The notes beneath the pieces are model-generated. The model did no database searches, had not been told where the DNA came from, and saw only the letters and a program-made list of their open reading frames with translations. Source: Roridomyces roridus (taxonomy: Eukaryota > Basidiomycota > Agaricomycetes > Agaricales > Mycenaceae). From it: a stretch of 64,000 nucleotides of DNA. This document shows positions 40,557 through 51,198 of the stretch, piece after piece. The stretch lies in assembly GCA_029378245.1 (NCBI GenBank), contig JARKIF010000130.1:1-64000 (forward strand), read 5' to 3'. A program made the position numbers and the translations under genes. Every line of letters starts with the position of its first letter. The first letter of the stretch is position 1.

Positions 40557-42835
40557 CTAACTATCCGACGGTTTATTAGCTTTGCACGCCTTTCGATGAA
40601 CCTTCCAATTCGCTTTTTGACACGTATCATTACAGTACCTGTTCGTGCACCGTGTTAGTGCTCTAAAGACATGAAGGTATGTAGATATGTTGCATACCTC
40701 GCCTTCTGACAGCCCGCACATCGTTTGAGCGCCGCGGTGGGGGTGCCGCAGGCCGAGCAGCGATGTAGTTGAGCCACCCCGTATCTTCCTTCACCAGGAT
40801 CAAGTACACCCATGATTCGAGCGAGCTGCTTATCCGGCGTCGTCGCTTCCAGATTTTTCAGCCAAGCGTCAAAGTGATCATCCAACTGGCGGTACTGAGT
40901 GCCGGTAGAGTCGTATCTCCGGTATGGCGAGACATGGTAGGTCCTCAACGTCGCCCCGCAGGAGACATTCGGTTAAAGATATCTAAAAGAGCAAGATATT
41001 CTGCTGGCAGCTGGACCGAATCGTCTGTCGAGCGTGCTATATCGAAAGCCGAGGATAATTTTGATGCAGCAATCTAGAGACCATCCGGCCTTCATGCATG
41101 GAATTTTTGCCTCTATTGGTGGCTCACCTGAAGCTCCTCGTAGGTCACATTGTGCCCCTTTATCAAAAGGTCAAGAAGCGTAACGATTACGGTCATCCCC
41201 AGAGTCCCGGGATGGTCTGGTGGGGAAATCTCCAGAAATGCTCTCGTACGAGCTTCGGCCTTGTTCATCAAGACACTGACAATCTGTGATCGTTCTTCGT
41301 CTACGTTGCCGCAGAGCATATCCATTAGGGTGTGGTACAAGAAATAGCTGGCGCAGTGGAGAAGTTCTTGTCGTATGAATTCGGTGGTAATGCGACACCG
41401 GAGGCCTTTCTCTGCGATCGGCAGACACCCGAATTTTCGGCCTATGTTGATTGTCATGGCGTAGCAGAAATAAGCCACCGATGGATGCTTCTCAATGCAT
41501 GAAAGAGCGAATACGGTGGCTGTCTCCCTCTCTGAGTTTTGCGAGAGGAGGAGTTCGAGATGCAGGATATCCGCTATGACATTAGCCTCGGGGTTGTGAT
41601 CATCCCCGGACAGCGGCTTCGCACGTCAGAAATATGCTGGACATGGTGGGGTTTCTTTGCATAGTTTCCCGTACGACAGGCTCATTTTCCTGGATGAGCT
41701 CGCTGAAGGCACGCGCGAACTCCGACTGCGAACGGCTAGAATCCCCGCTGGCAAAAGTACTAGCGAGATCTGTAAGGACTGCCCGGTGTGCAGCAGCCGC
41801 CAAAATGAAGGACTTGGACCCAGGATGTAGATTCCGCATAAGCTCGCTCGGAGCACTTTCAACTATGCCCGTCCTGGCTCCCAGGTACATCTCAACGAGA
41901 CTGGATTGGGCAAGGCATCGGATGCGAATGTCGCGAGCCCGGGTGCCAGCAACAAAAAATTCCATCACTTCGGGAGAGGACAAGAAATGAGCATTGAGGG
42001 ACCCAGACATCCTGTAGCAAAAGAAGGCCAGGTTTCTCAGCGCGGGTAAGGTAGATAGATGTCGGAAGGAGGACCGCGTCAAATGAAAGTCGGATGACCC
42101 GTGGCAAGAGAGCCTCTGTGTCTGGATTTAGATCGGAGTCGGACAAGAGAGCTGCTGCGCAGCTAGTGAGGATGTCCATAGTTTCTTCAATGCATGCGCT
42201 AGCTGGATGTGTTTCGGCATAGCGGAAGATAATCGACGTAAGAAATAAAAGTTTGGGGAGTATCGCCGCGTCCTCAAGGCGAACGCGCGTGATAAGATCC
42301 AGCGTTTGAATCACTGCTTGGCCCGCATTCGAGGTGGAAGAGGACAACAGCGCCATCGCATTTTCAAGAAAGTCTGTAATTCAACACATTGAGTCCAGCG
42401 CAGTCAGCGACGTGTGGCTCTGACGCACGGGTTTCGTTGAAGATGCGCGTCCTGAGGGAGATGTCCTCTGCGATGCGCCCATACATGATGATCGTCATAG
42501 CGGCAAGGCCGTCATTACGACCCGGGTTTGCTCGCATTTGAGTGAACATCTCGTCCAGCGTGGAGGAGATGGCACCGAACTGTTGGTGGCATTGTTTCAG
42601 GCCTCGAGCAGTCCGAACGTCTGAGGCCAGGAACCTGAGAACCGCGCATGATGGAACATCGAGGTAATAACGCACCTGGGATACCAATCGTACGAGATAC
42701 TTGTTCTGCAAATTCCATTGGGCCGGTCGATAAAGCGGCCGCGGCGAGGAGCTGGGAGACGGCGGGCAATTGCAACGTGCCACTAGTCTCAATGGCTCGA
42801 ATTTTCTTCAAGTTTTTTTTCTGGTTATGAGGCAT
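40557..42835 (-). pseudogene. MYND-family gene (D type), several frameshifts
   Basis: Inverted counterpart of 18583-20859. It starts MPHNQKKNLKKIRAIETSGT at 42835, and exon 2 has RGLKQCHQQFGAISSTLDEM. In exon 3 the frame slips between VIRLSFDAVLLPTSIYL and PALRNLAFFCYRMSGSL near 42060. It slips again with a short deletion at CEAAVRG (about 41605), where other copies read CEAAVRLDGSSPEAN. The downstream parts are open: EKHPSVAYFCYAMTINIGRK is the exon 3 segment (near 41430-41480) and CSACGTPTAALKRCAGCQKA is in exon 4. The last exon gives YCNDTCQKANWKVHRKACKA with a stop at 40557-40559. It is not expected to make full-length protein. Confidence 0.75.
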
Positions 42836-43069
42836 GATGCAGAGGAGACTCCTGCGAGGCGACGCGGTGCTTGCTCTCCGCGATTCACCGAGAGTAGATG
42901 GAAGTGGAAGAAAAGAGACGGATCAAAGTTCAAATATGTTCAAACGCGACCCGTAACGGTCACAGGCAACTAAGTCCCGAAATTCTCGCGGCAGATCCTT
43001 CCTCTTCCTTCCTTCCAGGCATTCCGATTCCAACTCCCAATTTGCACTCGGCCGCGCCAGAGACCATGT

Positions 43070-43215
43070 CTGTTTTCTCTCCATTTCGATCGAACGGACT
43101 TTCTATTTCTAAAAGTTACTTACCCGCACCTGAGTGCACTTGTCCGCTATCTGAGATCGCTAAAGGGTACCCGGTCTTCCCTGAAAAAGCAGACGAGACA
43201 TTCAATTTCAACAGA
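43070..43215 (-). promoter_or_regulatory. Remnant of small-protein promoter without its gene
   Basis: The blocks CTCTCCATTTCGATCGAACG, AAAAGTTACTTACCCGCAC and CTGAGATCGCTAAAGG match the region between an E-type MYND gene and the small basic protein gene in both arms (23370-23480, 37900-38010). Here it is followed by unrelated sequence instead of the coding frame and TATA box, so the third unit lost the small gene. Confidence 0.55.
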
Positions 43216-43231
43216 AAATACACATCTGTCG

Positions 43232-45547
43232 TCAATTGTCCGAAGCCACCCTACTAGCCTTGCAGATTTCTTGATGATTCTTCCAATCCGACCTTTGGCA
43301 GGTATCGTTGCAATACCTAGTCATTAACCATTGGCCCTCACACGCAACACCACAACGTAGCACGTACCGTGCTCTTTGACACCCAGCGCACCGTTTGAGC
43401 ACCGCGCTGCGTTTACCACAGCGAGTGCAAGCATGCAACAGAACGTCTCCACAGTTCCTTTTAACCCCAAACTTTTCGCCACCTAACTCCAAACTGACCA
43501 CGTCTGGAGAGCTCACGTTCAGCCTTTGCAACCATTTGTCTTCGTTTACATCTGCCGCTGTGTCTGGGACGTTGGCTTGGTTCCCTGTAGACAATTGCGG
43601 CGAAACCTTCAAGGGTTGGCGAGACATGGCTGCTTCCCAGCTTGGCCAGGCAATGGGCATACGGCAGAATATCTCCTCGAGAGTGGTGTACTCTTTCGGG
43701 AGACGAAACTCGCATGCCGTAGATAATTTCCCCCTCACTGTCTAAAATGAAGGTGAATCTTTGCACAAAAAAATAAATCGGTTATATCCCACCTGGAGTT
43801 CTTCCTCGTTCAAGGTATGCCCCGTGGACAGAAAGGTGAGAAGAGTGGACATTGCGGCCATCTCAGCCGTCCGTGGATGCTCAATTGGCGTGCTATCCAG
43901 GAAGGCATTCACATAAGACAAGCCCTTCTCCACGAACACGTTGGCTTTGCGTAGATGCTCTTCGTTTGGCAGCGGAGAGCTTTTCAACATCTCCTTGATG
44001 ATGTGGTACACACACGTGGCCGCTAAGCAAAGAAATTCTAGGCGGAGGAATTCCGTGATGGGACGACATTGCAGACCTTTCTCGGCGAAGAGAACGGCTG
44101 AAATGGGAGAAATCGGGCTGCCAAGTGCTGAGGCGTAGTAGAAGTAGGCCACAGATGGATGTTTCTCGACACAGGAATGTGCAAACGAGGAGCCCTTGTC
44201 CTTGTCCTGTGCAAGGAGAAGCTCGGTGCGGATGACATCGGCCGCTAGCTCTGCTCGAGCACTGCCATCCCGCCGAAGGGCCGCTTCGCATGTTTCAAAG
44301 GTCTCCGCTAAGTGGATGTGTCCAAGGGGTCCCTTCTCGAGACGCCCTCGTACAAGTGTGGAGTTGCGCTGGATCCAGATACTGAAGGCGAGTCCGAAGT
44401 CAAAATGAGAGTGGGGGATCTTTTCATCAAGAGCATGAACCAAATCGAACGTATGGATCAAGCCGTCAAGTTCGGTGAATGCGTCAGCGACCTGCTTGAG
44501 AAAAGATTTCCACTTGTAGCCAGGATGCGCAAGATCAGGTTCGCATCGACCGGTTCTGGTCTCATCCCGAGGGCTCGTTGCATAAAGCTGGATAAGGGTG
44601 TATTGGGCAACGAACCGGGTGGAGAGGTCTCGAGACCGTATGGCTGCGACAAGAAAATCGATTAAATCGGAATTGGACAGCAAAAGGGTGGCAAGATGTT
44701 CTGTCATTTTATAGCAGAAGAAAGCAAAATGTCGAACGGCGAATGAAGTGGATTTAGGAAGGCGGATGACGCTGAGCGAAAAGCGGAGGATGCGTGGCAA
44801 GGGAACTTGTGCCACAAGCTCCGGATCGGGATATTTGTCAAGGAAGAGACCAGCGGCACAGCGAGTGAGAACGTAGACGCCGTCATCCAGCCATTCGTCT
44901 CTGAGCCCGGCTAGGTTGGTCTCGGAATAATCGAGAATCATCGGGAGGACCGGCAAAATCTCTTTGACTATCAGGATGTCGTGCTGGGTCGTGATATTGT
45001 GCAGGGCTTTCATCACGGTGGCACCCACGGACAAGTCAGGAGAAGATAAGAGTGCCATTGCTTTCGAAAGAAACTCTGCGAATCGTATCAGTGGCCGACG
45101 CGCATAGGCGTCAATGTGAGAAACATAACGGTCTCGGCAAATATACGTTTCCGAAGCTTTGCGTCCACCGCGATGCGCGAGAAGGTCAATATGATGGCAG
45201 CGGCAAGACGGTCCGCTGAGATGGAGGAAAGACGATCTGCAGATGCGCAATCCGGCCGAAATTCGCGTGTTTGAGCGTACAACGCGTCCAGTTTAGACGA
45301 GACGGTATTGAAGGCCTCGTGACACTGCTTCAAGCCTCGCGGTGTGCAAACGTCTGAACAATATGAGACACTTTCAGAGGCCCTTTCGTGTCAACGCACC
45401 AGCAACACCGAGAAAGCGAGAAATGTGCTCAACGAGCGTGTATGGCTGGGCCACCAAAGCAGCTGCAAGCAACTGAGGAAAGTTGGCAGGGGTGCTACCA
45501 GCACCATCGGCGGTGCGAGTCTTCTCCGTTTTCTTCTTTTTTGGCAT
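43232..45547 (-). CDS. MYND-type zinc finger protein (E type, third copy, intact)
   Basis: Starts MPKKKKTEKTRTADGAGSTP (ATG 45547). Exon 2 holds MKQCHEAFNTVSSKLDALYA, and the large exon 3 is open to the ...EEELQ donor, with PRILRFSLSVIRLPKSTSFA, FETCEAALRRDGSARAE and EKHPSVAYFYYASALGSPIS. Exon 4 encodes RLPKEYTTLEEIFCRMPIAW and CTRCGKRSAVLKRCAGCQRA. The final exon gives YCNDTCQRSDWKNHQEICKA and ends SRVASDN with a stop at 43232. The finger ligands are complete. It is more diverged from the other two E-type copies than they are from each other, so the duplication order was probably this unit first, then the inverted arms. Introns 2 and 4 are open in the long frames, so retention would not stop translation at once. 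Confidence 0.85.
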
Positions 45548-45619
45548 AAGTACTAGAGGTGGTGATGGTGGAAGGCTTTCAAGGGAGATCAATCAGTGAA
45601 TGCGGAGCCGGCATTGATC

Positions 45620-45643
45620 GGCATTCAATATTCAACGTTCAAC
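45620..45643 (-). promoter_or_regulatory. Conserved palindrome-rich promoter block
   Basis: Third instance of the block at 20949-20972, identical over 24 bp, 73 bp upstream of ATG 45547. Confidence 0.4.
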
Positions 45644-45737
45644 TTTCTAGGGAACCTTTCTGGCTCACCCACTCAAGCAACTCCGTGGCTCAGAAGATTT
45701 TTCTAATACCGTCAAATCGTACTGGTCAAGTATTTAC

Positions 45738-48359
45738 TTATGAACTATCCGACAACTTGGTAGCTTTGCACGCGCTACGAGGAAGCTTCCAATGCGATTT
45801 CTGACACCTATCATTGCAGTACCTGTTGGTGCACCTCGTCAGTGCCTCAAGGAATTAGAAATCGAGCTAGATTCTCCGCATACCTCGCTTTTTGACAGCC
45901 CGCACATCGTCTGAGCGCCGCGCCGGGAGTGCTGCAGGCCGAGCAGCGATGCAACTGGGACGGTCCATATTTTCCGATTGCGCTGAAATCCACTGTACCC
46001 ATCATCTCATCAAGTTGCTCGTTCGGCGTCATTGCCTCCAGCGTTTCCAGCCAAGCGTCATAGTGGCCATCAAAACCGGCACTAGGTGGTGGTAGCGTCG
46101 ACTCCCCGGCAAGGCGAGACATGGTAGGTGCCCAACGTAGCCACGCAGCAGACATGTGGGCGAAGATATCTGTGATCGCAAGATACTCACTTGGCAGCTC
46201 AACTAAATCATCTGCCGAGCGGGCTATATCGTACGCAGCAGATGATTTTGAGGCAGCAATCTAGAAACCATCCTCCATGTATGAAATTTTCGCCTCTACT
46301 GGTTGCTCACCTCAAGCTCCTCGTCGGTCACAGTATGCCCCTTTATCAAAAGGTCAAGAAGTGTACCGAGCGCGATCATCTCCAAAGTCGCGGGATGGTC
46401 CATTGGAGCGATCTGGAGGAATGCGCTCGGACGGGCTTTGGCCTTGTTCATCAAGACGCTGATTGTCTGTAATCGAGGTTCATATCCCTTGCCATGAAGC
46501 ATATGCCTCCCGGCGTAGTACAAGACATAGCTGGTGAGGTGAAGAAGTTCTTGCCGTATGAATTCCGTAGTAACGCAGCATTGGAGCCCTTTCTCTGCGA
46601 ATGGGAAAGATACGGCTGTTTTGCCTATGCAAATTGTCATGACGTAGTAGAAATAGGCCACCGACGGATGCTTCTCCATGCCTAAATAAGCAAATAGAGC
46701 CACGTTCTCCTTCTCCGAGTTCTGCGAGAGGAGGAATTTGAGATAGAGGATATCTGCGGCGATATTAGCCTCTGGGCTGGAGCCATCGAGTCGAACAGCA
46801 GCTTCGCAAATCTGGAGTATGTTGGACATGACGGGGTTTCGCTGCACAGTCTCCCGAACGACAGGCTCATTTTCTTGGACGAGTTCGCTGAAGGCATACC
46901 CAAAATCTGAGCGCGAACGGCCAGAATCTCCGCTGGCAAAGGCACGAGCGAGATCTGTCAAGGATTCCCGGTGTGCAGCAGCCTTCACGGCGAACGACTC
47001 GAACTCGGGATTTAGTATCCGCTGAGGTCGTTCGGGGTCCTTACAGCCGTGCGTGTCTTGCCCCGGTACATGTCCAAGAGCGTGGATTGGGTAAGGCATC
47101 GAGTGCGGATGTCGCGAGCCCGGGTGCCGGCAACAAGAAATTCCGTCACGTCTGGACACGACAAGGAATGGGTGGCGAGGGGACCAGACATCCAGGAGTA
47201 GGAGATGACCATGTTTCTCAGCGCGAGTAACGTGGATGTCGGAAGGAGGACTACGTCCAATGAAAGTCGAATGACCCGTGGCAGAAGAGCTAGTATGGCT
47301 GCGCCTGGATCTGGGCCGGCTAAGAGAGCCACTGTGCAGCGAGTGACGATACCCATAGTGTCCTCCATACATTCGCCATCCGGACAGTGCGTTTCAGCGT
47401 AGCGAAGGACATTCGACGTAAAAGATGCAAGCTTGTCGAGTATCACCGTTTCATTGAGGGGAACGCGAGTAATAAGATCGAGCGCTCCAATCACTGCTTG
47501 GCCCGCTTTCAAGTTGGAAGAGAATAACAGCGCGACCGCATTTTGAAGGAAGTCTGTAATTTAAATAACGACGTGAGTCCCATACATTACGCCGATGGCT
47601 ATGACGGGTTTCGTTGAAGATGCGCGTCCTGAGGGAGATATCTTCCGCCATGCGCCCATAGATTACAATGGTCGAAAAGGTATGGAGGTCATCACAGCCC
47701 GGGTTTGCTCGCATTTGAGTGAACATTTCGTCCAGGGTGGAAGAGATGGCATCGAAGTCTTGGTGGCATTGCTTCAGCCCTCGGGCAGTCTGAACGTCTG
47801 AGGCCGACATAAGAACTGTGCGCGGTGCAATATGGACGTAGTGTACCTGGGATACATCAGCAAAATAGCATTTTGCTTGCGAACTTTTGGCCCTTGTTCC
47901 GGCTTGTGGCCTTGTATCGGAGCTCCCAGGTTCGAGTCGGAGAGGTGACAAATTTTTTGCGCCCTGGTAAATGATAATTATGGCTGTGGTGGCCTTTCAG
48001 CAACTGTTAGACGGAAAACTGCGCCCCCTAGTATTTTTTCCGCATCCGTACACACCTGGGAACCTAAAGAAAAATGGAAAATAATGTGGTCCCACTGACT
48101 CGAACGGCCGACCTTGTGGATTCTGGACATAGACTTGCAAACTTGTGAGCTTGCGGGCTTGTTTGGCCTTTTTCGAGCTTGTTCGGGCTTGTTTGGGGCC
48201 GCAAGCAATTTGATAAAAGTCTGATGTACCAAGCATACTAGTAAACTTCTCTAACATTACTTTTGGGCTGGTCGATGCGGCGCCGGCGGTGAGGAGCTGT
48301 GAGACGGCAATGGCAGTAGGATGAATTTTCCTCGAGTTTTTGGTCTGGTTAACGAGCAT
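45738..48359 (-). pseudogene. MYND-family gene (D type) with MITE, frameshift and lost zinc ligand
   Basis: Starts MLVNQTKNSRKIHPTAIAVS at 48359. A TA-flanked 382-bp element (47855-48236) is inserted in the last codons of exon 1, just before the normal donor. Exon 2 keeps RGLKQCHQDFDAISSTLDEM and IVIYGRMAEDISLRTRIF. Exon 3 shifts frame near 47030 (GKTRTAVR then PQRILNPEFESF). The rest is open to CSACSTPGAALRRCAGCQKA. In the last exon CQKSHWKLPRSAC replaces the invariant zinc-binding His of the CX7HX3C motif by Pro; the 18583 copy reads CQKEHWELHRSAC. Stop at 45738-45740. Three independent defects make this the most degraded full-length member. Confidence 0.8.
47855..48236. mobile_element. TA-flanked MITE, 382 bp (Tc1/mariner-like)
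   Basis: The insert begins CATCAGCAAAATAGC and ends AAAAGTCTGATG on the plus strand, with imperfect ~28-bp inverted ends sharing CATCAG and a TTGCTTGCG block. It is flanked by TA on both sides (47853-47854, 48237-48238). Removing it with one TA restores CTTGGTATCCCAG, exactly the exon 1/donor sequence of the intact site at 18738-18748. It has no transposase. It contains two B-box-like TTCGAGTC stretches on opposite strands and potential donors such as CCCAGGTGTGT. Confidence 0.85.
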
Positions 48360-48456
48360 GATCAAAAGGAGGCTCGCGCGGAGTAGATGGAAGCGGAAGA
48401 CAAGAAGAGAGGGAGTCACGAGTGACAAGTAGCATGGACGGATCAAAGTTCATTGA

Positions 48457-48462
48457 ACGCGT
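48457..48462 (-). promoter_or_regulatory. ACGCGT box upstream of MYND gene
   Basis: ACGCGT in the context GAACGCGTCGCG, 98 bp before ATG 48359. The same context lies at 51069 (AAACGCGTCGCG). Confidence 0.25.
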
Positions 48463-48553
48463 CGCGAGTCACGATCACGCGACGCGCCTGCTATATATTT
48501 AAGACCTTCGAATCGTGTTTTGTTGTCGGAATACACGTATGTATCCACCGTGA

Positions 48554-48614
48554 CCTTCTGGTTACTTGCTACGGACTTCCTGGCTACTTGCTAGTCCTTC
48601 TGGCTACTTGCTAA
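48554..48614. repeat. Three-copy 21-bp tandem repeat over a stop codon
   Basis: Three units of roughly CTTCTGGCTACTTGCTA plus 3-4 bases. The last unit supplies the TAG stop (CTA at 48604-48606 on plus) of the next MYND gene. Confidence 0.6.
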
Positions 48615-50903
48615 CTTTGCACGCCTTTCGATGAAGCTTCCAATGTTCTTTCTGACACGTATCATTGCAATACCTGCTCGCGGACTGCGTCAGAGCTTCA
48701 GAAATTGGCATAGACTCTTTGCATACCTCGCCTTTAGACAGCCCGCACATCGTTTGAGCGCCGCGCTGGGATTTTCGCAGGCCCAGCATTTATGCAACTG
48801 AGCAGGTCCGTATCTTTGTTCCCTATGATCCGACACAGCCATTATCTCAAGGACCTGCTCGCCCGGCGTTTTCGCCTCTAGCCTTTCCACCCAAGCCGTA
48901 AAGTGGTCATCAGAGGCGGGCGCGGCAAGGAGTGGTGGTAAATTTAGAGTTGCCTCTGCTGCGTTGCGAGAAGTGGGCTCGTGGCGCCGAGACATGGTAG
49001 GTCCCCAGCATTGCCACGCACACTGGGACTCCATGCGGGCCAAGATAAGTGTGAGAGCCATACACTCTTTTGGCAGTTGAGACAAATCCGCCATCGACTG
49101 GGCCCCCGCCAATAAATTCGACCCAACAGTCTGCCGAACATCTTTCAGGCATCAAATTTTCGTATCGACTCGTCACTCACCTTGAGTTCCTCATTGGTCA
49201 AAGTATGGCCTTTCATCAAGAGGTTAAGCAAGGTAACGACTGCGGTCATCTCCAGAACCCCAGGATGGTCTGGTGACGCGATCTTCAAGAAACTACTTGC
49301 ATGGTCTTCGGCCTTGTTGATCAAGACGCTGATCGTCTGTAATCGAGGTTCGTCGTATCTGTCGCCATGCAGTATATATGTGAGGGTGTGGTACAATAGA
49401 TGGGCGACGTGGTAGTGAAGTTCTTGTTGTATGAATTCGGTGGTAATGTGACACTTGAGGCCTTTCGCCGCAGTTGTAAGAGGGTGGAATTGTTTGCTTA
49501 TGCACATTGTTATGGCGTAGTAAAAATAGGCGACGGCAGGATGCTTTTCAACGCACGAACGAGCAAATGCGATCACTGTCTCCGTTTCTGAGTTCTGCGA
49601 AAGGAGGAGTTGAAGGTGGATGATATCTGCGGTTCTCTCAGCCTCGGGGCTGGAGCCATCGAGTCGAAGAGCTGCTTCGCAAATTTCGAGTAGGTTGGAC
49701 AAATTCGTTTCCGCCCCGTCTCCCTGCTGTATAGCCTCTCGCACGAGCGGCTCATTGCCCTGGATGAGCTCGCTAAACGCGTGCCCAAGCTCCGAGTGTG
49801 GACGGTCAGAATCCCCGCTGGCGAATGCGCGAACGAGATCTGACAAGGCGTCCCGTTGCGCAGGAGTGTCCACGAAGGAGGGCTTGGACCCAAGCTGAAG
49901 TATTCGCTGAGGTTGGCTCAGACCCTCTGGGATCGGGCTCCGCGAGCACATTTCGATGAAAGTGAATTGGGAAAGGCATCGCAGACGGATGTCCTGAGCC
50001 CGAGTGCCAGCAGCAAGAAAATCCATCAAGTCTGGAGATTGCAAGATATTGGGAGCCAGCATTCTACCCAACCTTGCGCAGCAGAAGGCGAAGGTTCTCA
50101 AGGCGAGCGAGGTGGATGTCGGAGCGAGGAGTACGTCCAGTGAAAATCGGATGACCCGTGGAAAGAGGGATATCACGGCCGCGGCTGCGTCCGGGTTCAC
50201 TGCCGGTTCAGCAAAACCTAACATCGCCGCTGTGCAGCGAATAAGTACAGCCATAGCGTCTTCCGCGCAATCACTATCTCGCTGTGTTTCGGCATAGTCG
50301 AGGATAATTGGCATGAAGTTTGCAAGCTTGACGAGGAAAGTCGTGTCCTGGAGGCCATGACGAGTAAGAATGTTGAGCGTGTCGATCACTGCTCGGCCCC
50401 CCTTCAAGCTCGAAGAGGACAACAGCTCCATGGCATTTTCAAGAAAGCCTGAAAATCAGTGCTGTGAGTCCCCGGAAGTCAGCGACGTGAGGCAGTTACG
50501 TACGGGTCTCGGTGAAGAGACGCGTCCTGAGGGAGAGATCCTCTGCCATACGGCCATAAATGACAATCGTCGCAGCGGCAGGGCCATCATTACCCCCCGG
50601 CTTCGCTCGAAGTAGGCGGAACATCTCGTCCAGCCTGAAAGAAATGGCAGCGAAGTTTTGGTGGCATTGCTTCAAGCCTCTAGCACTCCAAAGATCTGAG
50701 CGCACAACGTTGGAACTATGCATGGTGAAAGATTGAGGTAATGACGCACCTGGGATACCAAGTTCACGAGATAGCAACCCCACTATCAACCTTTGTGAGC
50801 CGGTCAATAAGGCAGCCGCGGCGATGAGCTGGGAGACACTGGGGAGCGCGCTAACAGTCTCAGCGACGGCCCAATGATTTTTTTTTAGGTTTTTCGTAGG
50901 CAT
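48604..50903 (-). CDS. MYND-type zinc finger protein (intact)
   Basis: ATG 50903 (MPTKNLKKNHWAVAETVSAL). Exon 2 has RGLKQCHQNFAAISFRLDEM and IVIYGRMAEDLSLRTRLF. Exon 3 (about 50444-49189) is fully open with PRVIRFSLDVLLAPTSTSLA, FLAAGTRAQDIRLRCLSQFT and EKHPAVAYFYYAITMCISKQ. Exon 4 contains LPKECMALTLILARMESQCA and the half finger CWACENPSAALKRCAGCLKA. The last exon encodes YCNDTCQKEHWKLHRKACKV and ends SK* at 48604. All ligands are present. No frameshift was seen, so I call it functional. It is intermediate between the D-type and the plus-strand 10720 copies. The orphan fragment at 18110-18335 derives from a relative of this gene. Confidence 0.85.
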
Positions 50904-51068
50904 GATCAAGGGAAGAGTGGTGGCAGTGGTTGCTCTCCAAGAGGTGAGATGGTGCTGGAGAACGGCACGCCGCAGCGCCGAAGGCAGCCCGGTAATTCAC
51001 AACGAGCAGATGGAAGTGGAAGACAAGAACCGGAATGATGCAGCACGGATCAAATCATGATCATCAAA

Positions 51069-51074
51069 CGCGTC
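51069..51074 (-). promoter_or_regulatory. ACGCGT box upstream of MYND gene
   Basis: ACGCGT within CAAACGCGTCGCGCGCGACG, about 166 bp before ATG 50903. The block is shared with the orphan promoter fragment at 18130-18150. Confidence 0.25.
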
Positions 51075-51198
51075 GCGCGCGACGCGCCTCGTGCGCGCCC
51101 CAGCTGGGTATGACAGAAACGTCGCACGCGCTCTAGTAGGCAGCTAAATATTCCATTGATTCAGTCGTGCCAGCAACCATGTTAAGTACAATGTTAGC

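Larger units (their letters stand above)
37142..42840 (-). repeat. Right arm of large inverted duplication
   Basis: Reverse-orientation counterpart of 18600-24237: tRNA-like hairpin, G-rich tract, small basic protein gene, E-type MYND gene, then D-type MYND gene. The pair E+D is present once more beyond it (43232-48359), without the small-protein coding sequence. Confidence 0.75.

Noticed and set aside
47925..47945. B-box-like GGTTCGAGTCGG suggesting a SINE
   Set aside because: The insert has inverted ends and a TA duplication rather than a poly-A tail and long direct repeats, so a DNA-transposon MITE explains it better.
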